A DNA stretch of 64,000 bases from Candidatus Oscillochloris fontis. GTDB taxonomy: Bacteria; Chloroflexota; Chloroflexia; Chloroflexales; Chloroflexaceae. The stretch lies in the NCBI RefSeq assembly GCF_004138135.1, contig NZ_RYFD01000001.1:1-64000 (forward strand), given 5' to 3'. Positions within the stretch are counted from its first letter, which is position 1. Each line of letters starts with the position of its first letter. Below the pieces are notes generated by a model that was not told where the DNA came from, searched no databases, and saw nothing but the letters and a program-made list of their open reading frames with translations. Positions 57,579-64,000 of this stretch are shown in pieces. Position numbers and translations under genes: made by a program.

Positions 57579-60115
57579 GGCTGCACCGCAGGCGTCGGCG
57601 TAGCGGACTCTTCGCGGAAGGTGCGCGGCGGGGCGGGCAGTTCCGCACGCAGGATGTAGCGCCCATTGAGCATATAGATCAGTGTGCGTGGCCCATTAGA
57701 GACCACGACCATATCGCTGAGTTGATTCAGTTGGTACTCGCTATCTGTGCGCATGCGGATCTGTTGGATAATCTTGCCTGTCAACTTATCGATCTGGATA
57801 ATCCGCGCATTGATTGGCTCAACCAGAAAGATCGAACCACCACCAAACCCATCGTTGGTGACAAAGAAGCGCGTCACCCCACTGATTACTGGGGTAATCG
57901 TCTCTGGTTTGATTTCACTGACCAAGCGGCCCTGACTAAAGACCAGCACGCCCCCATTCGAATTCAGGAGGTAGATCGCGCCATCTACGGTCATATCAAC
58001 CACATTACTCAGATCAACATCGGCCAAACTCGCAGGATCGAGCCAATATTCGGGGGTATCGCCATAACTCCCCGAATTGAACTTGAGCACCTCATTTGGG
58101 ACAGCCCCCCAGACATAGAGATTCCCGTCATACTCTGCAATGCGCAGATGGTCACGCACCTGCCAGATCTCACTCCCACCAAGCTTTGAGTAGTTCCACT
58201 GGTCACGATTGCGGAAATAGTAGCCAAAGCCCTCAGGAGCCTGATCAACCGCGACCACCTGATCAATACGCCAGAGCGCCGAGCGCATCGGCCCCACAAT
58301 CGTCTCACCGATCTGGGTGCCGGGGTTGAGGTAGGGTTCAGGGGGGCCACCATCACGCGGGATGCGGTAGAGCGGCGTGTTGGCACGTTCCGCATCGAGC
58401 GTATAGATGTAGCGCATCACCTCCAACTGGTAGGGGTCGGTGATGGTCGTGGTGGTCGGTGGCACCACCAAGCCCTCAAAACTGCCCTCAGCGCTGGGGT
58501 GGGTGGAAATCAGGGTCGGGCTATCTATGAAGGTGACCCGCTGCACCGCCGCGAGGGCGCGTTCATACTCGCGCTGGATCTCCTGGTAGCGCAACCAGAG
58601 TGTTGGGTTGGTATCGGTCACCACCGCACTAGCGCGTACTTCATCAATCGCCTGCCGCGCCAACTCAAGTGACTCCAGCGCTAGTGTCTCATTCGTCGCC
58701 TCACGCACAGAGGCCAAGCGGGTTTCAGCGGCGCTAATGTACTCCAACGCCAATTGCTGATCATTCTCACGGGTCAAGTTCATGCCATAGAGAATGAGAA
58801 TCACGATCAGCAGGCTCATCCCCAGGAGCATAAGCCAGGGGATATTGATCTGGTTGCGGCGGTAGGAGAGACCCTGGCCACGCATAATAGCAGGCGGCGT
58901 ATTGAGCGGGCGCACGCGCCGCGCCCGGATAGCCTCATCGAGCGCCAGCCAGAGCATGCGGAAGGGCAGTAAGAAGCGCTCCTTCCAGGTGAGATCGACA
59001 AACGGGCGTTTTTCGTAGCGCGTGCGGTAGGGGCGGGCGGTGGCTTCTAATTCCGGCCCGTCACCCAGATCGATCCGCCGCGAGGTACTGAAGTAGTTCT
59101 CTTCACCCAGGAAGGTGGAGGGTGGGAGTTCAGGTTCGGAAATCTCACGCTCCTGTTTCGCCCGTGCATAGCGCGTGCCCAGATCCTCACCAATATCGAG
59201 CGGCGCTGGCCGCGCAATCGGGTTAGTCGAATAGGGCGACGGCGGTGGCAGCGTGGTGAGCGGGTCGGGGCGCGGGGCTACCGGCGGCGGCGTGGCCTGC
59301 GGTGCTGGCCTCCAGCGTGCCAACCATCCCGACCACAAAGGTGCGGGACGCGGCGGCACGGCGGGTGCGCTCGTCTCCTGCTGGATCGAGGCCGCCCGCC
59401 GTACCTCCAGACTTGCCACCAAGGCGTAGGCATCCACCAACCCATGCTCGTTGGCAATCTGGAGCAGGCGCTCCCCACTCGCATCTGGGTCACGCCACCG
59501 CAGAATCTGGTTCGTCTCTTGGCGCGTGAGCAACGGCGAAAAGCTACTCGAACAGAGAATCAGCGTCTCCCCGGCGCGTAACGTACAGCGGTAGAACTCC
59601 GGCTCAATAAAGAGACTCGCCCCCAGTGCTCCCGCCCGACTGAAGGGCGCGACACTCACATGGGCCGGGTCCCACGAGGGATGCGCCGGGAAGGCGCGCA
59701 ACACCCCCTGGCTCAACACATACGCCTGCGCGGGTTGCACTTGGGCCACGTAGAGTTCACCATCCTTCAGGACGGCAATCGAGAGACCCACCGTAGCGCG
59801 TTGGCCCGCCGGCTGGGGAATATTCTCTTGGTAGAGCGCATGATTGGCGGCGGCTATCGCTCGTCGCATCGCGGCGGTAATGCTCGACGTGCTCTCATCG
59901 TAGAAGGCACGCTGAAGGGTTCGCGCCGCTAACAGGCATGCCTGACGGCTGTGCGGAACCAACGTATCGGGCTCGGTTAGAATATAGAGGCTGCCCTTGT
60001 GCGCTTCGGGGGTTAACGGAGAGCTAGGGACGGTGATGCTGATCAGATCGCTCTTCGATTCGACGACACCGTCTATCATGCCGATCTGGCGCACACGGGA
60101 CTCAAGTTTTTGCAT
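57575..60115 (-). CDS. PPM-phosphatase-like membrane protein with extracytoplasmic propeller-like domain
   Basis: 846 residues. Residues 1 to about 250 look like a PP2C/PPM fold (AVLKDGELYVAQVQPAQAYVLSQG, then LRAGETLILCSSSFSPLLT). The metal-binding aspartates of the DG and GDSR motifs are missing, so it is probably a pseudophosphatase. A Pro-rich linker follows, then one membrane helix (LMLLGMSLLIVILILYGMNL, about 505) and a 330-residue external domain with repeated beta-strand units such as YLLNSNGGVLVFSQGRL, suggesting a propeller. Start ATG chosen at MQKLESRVRQ; MALT four codons earlier is possible. TATAAT at 60158-60153 is the likely -10. Confidence 0.65.
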   Translation of the reverse strand: MQKLESRVRQIGMIDGVVESKSDLISITVPSSPLTPEAHKGSLYILTEPDTLVPHSRQACLLAARTLQRAFYDESTSSITAAMRRAIAAANHALYQENIPQPAGQRATVGLSIAVLKDGELYVAQVQPAQAYVLSQGVLRAFPAHPSWDPAHVSVAPFSRAGALGASLFIEPEFYRCTLRAGETLILCSSSFSPLLTRQETNQILRWRDPDASGERLLQIANEHGLVDAYALVASLEVRRAASIQQETSAPAVPPRPAPLWSGWLARWRPAPQATPPPVAPRPDPLTTLPPPSPYSTNPIARPAPLDIGEDLGTRYARAKQEREISEPELPPSTFLGEENYFSTSRRIDLGDGPELEATARPYRTRYEKRPFVDLTWKERFLLPFRMLWLALDEAIRARRVRPLNTPPAIMRGQGLSYRRNQINIPWLMLLGMSLLIVILILYGMNLTRENDQQLALEYISAAETRLASVREATNETLALESLELARQAIDEVRASAVVTDTNPTLWLRYQEIQREYERALAAVQRVTFIDSPTLISTHPSAEGSFEGLVVPPTTTTITDPYQLEVMRYIYTLDAERANTPLYRIPRDGGPPEPYLNPGTQIGETIVGPMRSALWRIDQVVAVDQAPEGFGYYFRNRDQWNYSKLGGSEIWQVRDHLRIAEYDGNLYVWGAVPNEVLKFNSGSYGDTPEYWLDPASLADVDLSNVVDMTVDGAIYLLNSNGGVLVFSQGRLVSEIKPETITPVISGVTRFFVTNDGFGGGSIFLVEPINARIIQIDKLTGKIIQQIRMRTDSEYQLNQLSDMVVVSNGPRTLIYMLNGRYILRAELPAPPRTFREESATPTPAVQP

Positions 60116-60169
60116 AGTCAAAGCCATCCTCGATTGGGTGAGGTGCGGCAGGATTATAGCACATGGCGT

Positions 60170-60327
60170 AGGGAGGCATCGCGATGCACCCACCGGAATA
60201 ATCTGCGCAATCTGCGTAATCTGCGGATAAATAACGCAGGGAGGCATCGCGATGCACCCACCGGAATAATCTGCGTAATCTGCGTAATCTGCGGATAAAT
60301 AACGCAGGGAGGGCTCGCGATGCGCCC
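60170..60327. repeat. 68-bp tandem repeat, 2.3 copies
   Basis: Unit AGGGAGGCATCGCGATGCAC...ATCTGCGTAATCTGCGGATA...AACGC. Copies at 60170-60237 and 60238-60305 are nearly identical (one C/T difference seen), with a shortened third copy. Each unit contains short GCATCGCGATGC dyad and 10-bp TCTGCGTAA sub-repeats. It fills most of the divergent region between the PPM-like gene and ftsK. Confidence 0.85.
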
Positions 60328-60389
60328 TATACGCTTCGCCCCGCGCAGATGTGCTATACTCTCTTGCGCCAAGCAGAAAGGATTGACGA

Positions 60390-62834
60390 ATGGCTGCACG
60401 GGGAGGAAATAAGCGCAGTGGTGGCAGCCGGAGCAGTAAGCCCAAGCCACCAGCCCGGCGCACTGCGAATAGAACGCAACGCTTCAGCATCTCGTTGCGG
60501 CCTGAGCACCAACGCGAACTCTTCGCGCTGGCGCTGATCACGGTGGCGCTGGTCACGCTGCTCTTCTTCCTCACTGGGGTGGCGGGTGGTCTCGGCGGAA
60601 TGTACCTGGAAGTGGTGCGCTACGCCTTTGGCAGCGGGGCTTTGGTGGTGCCGATCACGCTGGGTCTGCTTGGCGGGGCGATTCTGATCCAGGAGCGCAT
60701 GCAGGACGCTAAACTCAGCGGCGCGAATACGCTCGGTACGCTGCTGGTGCTGTTCGCCATCCTCGGTCTGTTGGAGTTCCCCTTCCACGACATCCACCTG
60801 CTTGATCGGCTCGATCAGGGTGGCGGATGGATCGGCTACTGGATCGCCGAACTGCTAGATCGCAGCATTGGCCGCCCAGCGGCGGTGCTCGTGGTAATTG
60901 TGCTCGGTCTCGCCGGGATCATGCTCACCTTCAACATTACCCTGCGCGAATTGTATACCGGCAGCAGCCTGCGCCTCGCCCGCTTCTGGACGATGCTGTG
61001 GAGCGCCCCGCGCCGTCCGGTGCGCTCGCGCCCACCCGCCGATGCCGATCTGCCCTTCCAGCCGCCGCCGCTGGGTGCCAGCGACGATCTGGTTCCGACG
61101 CCCATCGCCGCCCGCCCGACCAAGGCGAGTCTCTTTCAGCGCCCCGGTGTCGAGGCTCCGGCCCCCACCAAACCGGCGGCGCGCACCAAACCACCGGCGG
61201 CGCTCCCGGCACCCGTGCCAGTCAGCGCCAAGGCCACCCCGGAGCCGCCCCCGGTGGAGCGTCGCCCCCCGCCACCCAGCGAGCCAATCAACGCGACGGT
61301 GCAGGAAGCGCTGGAGGGCTTCGAGGTCTCGCCGGTGTACCGCGCATGGCCATTGCCGGTACTCGACATGCTCGATTCCTACCAAGGTAGTATTGAGATC
61401 AGCGATGATGACTTTCGTGCCCGTTCACGCTTAATCGAAGAGACCTTAGCCAGCTTCAAGGTTGAGGCCCAGGTGATCCATGTCAACCCCGGCCCCGCCG
61501 TGACCCAGTTTGAACTCCAGCCCGCCGTGGGGGTCAAGGTGAGCAAGATTACCGCATTGGAGAAGGATCTGGCACTCGCACTCGCGGCACCTTCGATCCG
61601 TATTGAAGCGCCCATCCCCGGCAAAGCAGCCGTGGGGATCGAGATCCCCAACTCAGCCATCGCCATGGTGGGTATGCGCGAGGTGATTGACAGCGAAGAG
61701 TTCGAGGCCCACCGGGGCAAACTCAAACTCCCCTTGGGCAAAGATGTCAGCGGCACCCCGGTCATCGCCGACATGACCAAGATGCCGCACCTCTTGGTGG
61801 CCGGTTCGACCGGCTCCGGCAAATCGGTGGCGGTCAACGCCTTCTTATGCGGCCTGCTGCTGCGCCACAGCCCCGACGAACTCAAACTCATCCTGGTTGA
61901 CCCCAAGATGGTCGAGATGATCGTCTACAACCGGGTTCCACACCTGCTCTCGCCGGTCGTCACCGAGTTAGAACGAGTCGTCCCGACCCTCAAGTGGGCC
62001 ACCCGCGAGATGGAGCGGCGCTACAAGATCTTCGCTCGCCACGGCTGCCGCAACCTAGAGAGCTACAAACAACTGGGGCGCAAACGCGCCGATCTGGAGC
62101 CGATGCCCTACATCATTATCATCATTGACGAATTAGCCGATCTGATGATGATGGCCCCCGACGAGACCGAGACCTACATCTGTCGGCTGGCCCAAATGGC
62201 GCGCGCCACCGGCATCCACCTGATCATCGCCACCCAGCGCCCCTCAGTAGACGTAATCACCGGACTGATCAAAGCCAACTTCCCCTCGCGCATCGCCTTT
62301 GCCGTCACCTCGCAGATTGACAGCCGGGTGATCCTCGACGGGCCGGGAGCCGAGCAGTTGCTCGGTCGGGGCGACATGCTCTACATGGCCGCAGATTCGG
62401 CCAAACTAGTACGCATCCAGGGCACCTTCGTCTCAGACCGCGAGGTAGAGCGGATCGTCGAGTTCTGGCGCAACGCGGTACCCCCCGCCAGCGAAGCCGA
62501 GGTCAAGGCGAAGCCGGGGGGATCGTTGGGGATGAGTGGGCCGGGGTACAGTGGCGCATTACCGGGGCCGCGCCCCACTGAGCCGACTGCGGCCAGCCAG
62601 AGCGACGAGAACTTCAGCCCACCCGCCGAGTTCCTCAGCGTAGACGAGCAGGACGAGTTGTTGGTGAAGGCCCGCGAACTAGTAGTGCAGCACGAACGCG
62701 CCTCAGCCTCGCTCCTCCAACGGCGGCTGCGCATCGGCTACAGCAAAGCCGCGCAGTTGATCGATCTGCTGGAGCAGCAGGGGGTGGTCGGGCCAGCGGA
62801 GGGCGGGCGTTCGCGAGAGGTGATAAAGAGGTAG
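60390..62834 (+). CDS. ftsK: DNA translocase FtsK/SpoIIIE
   Basis: 814 residues. Basic N-terminus, four membrane helices (about 45-190), a Pro/Ala-rich linker (about 205-300), then the alpha/beta motor with VAGSTGSGKSVAV (P-loop near 472-479), LILVDPKMVEM, IIIIDELADLMM and ATQRPSVDVITG, and the winged-helix gamma domain (VDEQDELLVKARELV to LIDLLEQQGVVGP). It moves chromosomal DNA through the closing septum and activates dimer resolution. AAAGGA lies 8 nt before the ATG; TATACT at 60355-60360 is a likely -10. Confidence 0.96.
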   Translation: MAARGGNKRSGGSRSSKPKPPARRTANRTQRFSISLRPEHQRELFALALITVALVTLLFFLTGVAGGLGGMYLEVVRYAFGSGALVVPITLGLLGGAILIQERMQDAKLSGANTLGTLLVLFAILGLLEFPFHDIHLLDRLDQGGGWIGYWIAELLDRSIGRPAAVLVVIVLGLAGIMLTFNITLRELYTGSSLRLARFWTMLWSAPRRPVRSRPPADADLPFQPPPLGASDDLVPTPIAARPTKASLFQRPGVEAPAPTKPAARTKPPAALPAPVPVSAKATPEPPPVERRPPPPSEPINATVQEALEGFEVSPVYRAWPLPVLDMLDSYQGSIEISDDDFRARSRLIEETLASFKVEAQVIHVNPGPAVTQFELQPAVGVKVSKITALEKDLALALAAPSIRIEAPIPGKAAVGIEIPNSAIAMVGMREVIDSEEFEAHRGKLKLPLGKDVSGTPVIADMTKMPHLLVAGSTGSGKSVAVNAFLCGLLLRHSPDELKLILVDPKMVEMIVYNRVPHLLSPVVTELERVVPTLKWATREMERRYKIFARHGCRNLESYKQLGRKRADLEPMPYIIIIIDELADLMMMAPDETETYICRLAQMARATGIHLIIATQRPSVDVITGLIKANFPSRIAFAVTSQIDSRVILDGPGAEQLLGRGDMLYMAADSAKLVRIQGTFVSDREVERIVEFWRNAVPPASEAEVKAKPGGSLGMSGPGYSGALPGPRPTEPTAASQSDENFSPPAEFLSVDEQDELLVKARELVVQHERASASLLQRRLRIGYSKAAQLIDLLEQQGVVGPAEGGRSREVIKR

Positions 62835-62864
62835 GGGGGATCTTCACAGAGAATGTATGCGAAT

Positions 62865-62893
62865 TTGCAGAAGACAAACAAAGCTGATATTAT
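62865..62893 (+). promoter_or_regulatory. Promoter of the adenine methylase gene
   Basis: TTGCAG, 17-bp spacer, TATTAT (or TATAGT 3 bp later). About 60 nt before the start codon. Confidence 0.55.
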
Positions 62894-62903
62894 AGTATAG
62901 ACA

Positions 62904-62922
62904 CATGTTCTGTATGAACATG
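62904..62922. promoter_or_regulatory. Dyad CATGTTC-N5-GAACATG before the adenine methylase
   Basis: Perfect 7-bp arms just downstream of the -10, an ideal place for a repressor. Similar core TGTTC...GAACA as the dyad at 1216-1233. It could be the site of a restriction-modification controller or a LexA-type repressor; neither is shown. Confidence 0.5.
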
Positions 62923-62951
62923 CAGTATTGCGGTATCCACAAGAGGCAAAG

Positions 62952-64000
62952 ATGCTCTCACAAGCCGCTCCATTTGGTTTCAATCCCGGCTTTGTGCCAT
63001 TGCCCGATAACGCTCGTCAGGCAGTTTATGATAGCCTGATCCAGCGCGGCTTTGCGCGTAAGGCTATTCTTGATTCTTACAATTTCACTAGCCGTAATGT
63101 TGATCTGAAACTCAATATGTTGGCCTTCGCTGATCCTGTTCGTCGTACTCCGGCAGAATATGCTGGATGCGTCGTGTACAACGCAACAAATGATCTTACT
63201 GAAAGAGAGATTGTTTCAGTTCTTGCCCCGACAGCAGCACCTTTTCATATTATTCATCGAGAAGACAGGTTCTCATTTTGGGCAAGTACATTAGATGGAA
63301 AGACCATACAACCCGTTGAGTTAGGTACTGCGATTTCCTATTCTCAGCTATCTCAAATACTTCAAGAATACAGAGTTGATTTTGCTCCTGAGCAGATCGT
63401 CAGTGTGAAACAGGGACGTAGTCAGTTCGTGCATCCCCACTTACGGAAGTTGGAACCACTTCAACTTGCATTATGGGCCATTGATATCACTCGTGACACC
63501 CTGGTAGACAAATTTGGACAAGCAGTAACACAATTGCGCAACGACATGGGTGATCGGCCTGATATTTCAGACCGCGAAATTACCGGTTTGGCAATTCAAA
63601 TGCTTGGCGCAACGATTCTTGCTGATACCGGTATCTTTGACGAATCAATGCGGCAGCAGGGACTTAATCTGTCACTAGATCGATTGTTTTTCACTGCTGC
63701 CGAGCGATATCCGACCTATTTCCGTTCAAGACACTTTTTTCTGAGAAATTACGAGAAGATTGAACGTGCCTACACCATCTTGCGCCAAATATACTATTCT
63801 GCCTTTGTTCCCGACATGCTCAGTGCCCTTTATACCAAAGCCTATAGTAAAGAACAACGAAAGAAGTTAGGTTTCTACGATACTCCCCTCTATCTTACTC
63901 GTCGCATCCTGCAAAACATTCCTATTGAGTTCCTTCCGCCCGATCATCGCGTTATTGTAGATATGGGATGTGGATGGGGGAGTTTTTTGATTGCCGGGAC
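62952..64000 (+). CDS. N6-adenine DNA methylase, 5' part (cut by window end)
   Basis: 349 codons are read without a stop to the window edge. The N-terminal ~300 residues are helical and unassigned; then LGFYDTPLYLTRRILQNIP and VIVDMGCGWGSFLIAG give motif X-like and AdoMet motif I (D-x-GCG-x-GSF) of the N6_Mtase (HsdM/type IIG-like) family. NPPY should lie beyond the window. AGAGG precedes the ATG. Codon use is AT-richer than ftsK, so a horizontally acquired restriction or defence gene is likely. It could be a type I HsdM, a type IIG enzyme or a BREX-type methylase; the missing 3' part decides. Confidence 0.8.
   Translation, partial: MLSQAAPFGFNPGFVPLPDNARQAVYDSLIQRGFARKAILDSYNFTSRNVDLKLNMLAFADPVRRTPAEYAGCVVYNATNDLTEREIVSVLAPTAAPFHIIHREDRFSFWASTLDGKTIQPVELGTAISYSQLSQILQEYRVDFAPEQIVSVKQGRSQFVHPHLRKLEPLQLALWAIDITRDTLVDKFGQAVTQLRNDMGDRPDISDREITGLAIQMLGATILADTGIFDESMRQQGLNLSLDRLFFTAAERYPTYFRSRHFFLRNYEKIERAYTILRQIYYSAFVPDMLSALYTKAYSKEQRKKLGFYDTPLYLTRRILQNIPIEFLPPDHRVIVDMGCGWGSFLIAG

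Overview
The window is a 64 kb chromosomal stretch, mostly GC-rich (roughly 60% by eye), densely packed and transcribed on both strands. Gene content points to the phylum Chloroflexota, most likely the filamentous Chloroflexales. The reasons are two tandem Agl23-type (TIGR03663) membrane proteins, an RsbW/RsbU/RsbV module, short-form alpha-glucan phosphorylase, a LysK-like M20 hydrolase, and many CHAT/STAND/WD40-type and YbjN-type proteins. This assignment is inference from gene families and style; no rRNA or taxonomic marker was compared.

Layout. 1-1.3 kb: YraN and HNH nucleases. 1.3-2.1 kb: GC-rich minisatellite with REP-like palindromes. 2.1-6.2 kb: ABC exporter with a permease fused to a SpoIIM-like domain, plus an alpha/beta hydrolase. 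6.2-11.4 kb: small orphan gene, HAD phosphatase, CheY-like regulator, HerA ATPase, AT-rich acyltransferase and 6-phosphogluconolactonase. 11.5-20.3 kb: a minus-strand block with a degenerate APH-like protein, two giant Agl23-like membrane proteins (one ending in an NHL propeller) and a secreted six-repeat surface protein. 20.4-22.6 kb: a complete partner-switching sigma-control module. 22.6-27 kb: LysM lipoprotein, a MITE, a 14-codon mini-gene with strong promoter and hairpin, YbjN protein, double-hotdog dehydratase, TerC and a LysR regulator. 27-33.5 kb: orphan HicB, dnaK, tRNA-Ser, an arsR-thioredoxin-permease operon with recognisable operators, MntA-HepT, and a GIDE-domain membrane protein. 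33.5-40.3 kb: holB, fabF with an N-terminal extension, Dam-type methylase, histidine phosphatase, LysK-like hydrolase, MurT. 40.6-46.2 kb: a two-gene CHAT-SIR2 / nSTAND-TM-WD40 operon, the best candidate for an undescribed defence or cell-death system. 46.2-57 kb: hydrolase, AT-rich type II restriction-modification pair (DUF3883 nuclease and m5C methylase), endonuclease III-like glycosylase, glucan phosphorylase, TPR-RecQ helicase, VapBC-like pair. 57-64 kb: lipoprotein with a PPM-like membrane protein, FtsK, and the 5' part of an N6-adenine methylase that runs off the window.

Intergenic DNA is unusually informative. At least seven dispersed or tandem repeat families are visible. One is a MITE with 17-bp terminal inverted repeats whose 71-bp copy is flanked by an 11-bp direct repeat. 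Another is a 134-bp element present twice at identical length. Several repeats end in GTAG and supply the stop codons of neighbouring genes. Defence and addiction functions are spread through the window (CHAT-SIR2/STAND, R-M pair, Dam, partial N6-methylase, MntA-HepT, VapBC-like, HicB), suggesting accessory insertions in a housekeeping backbone.
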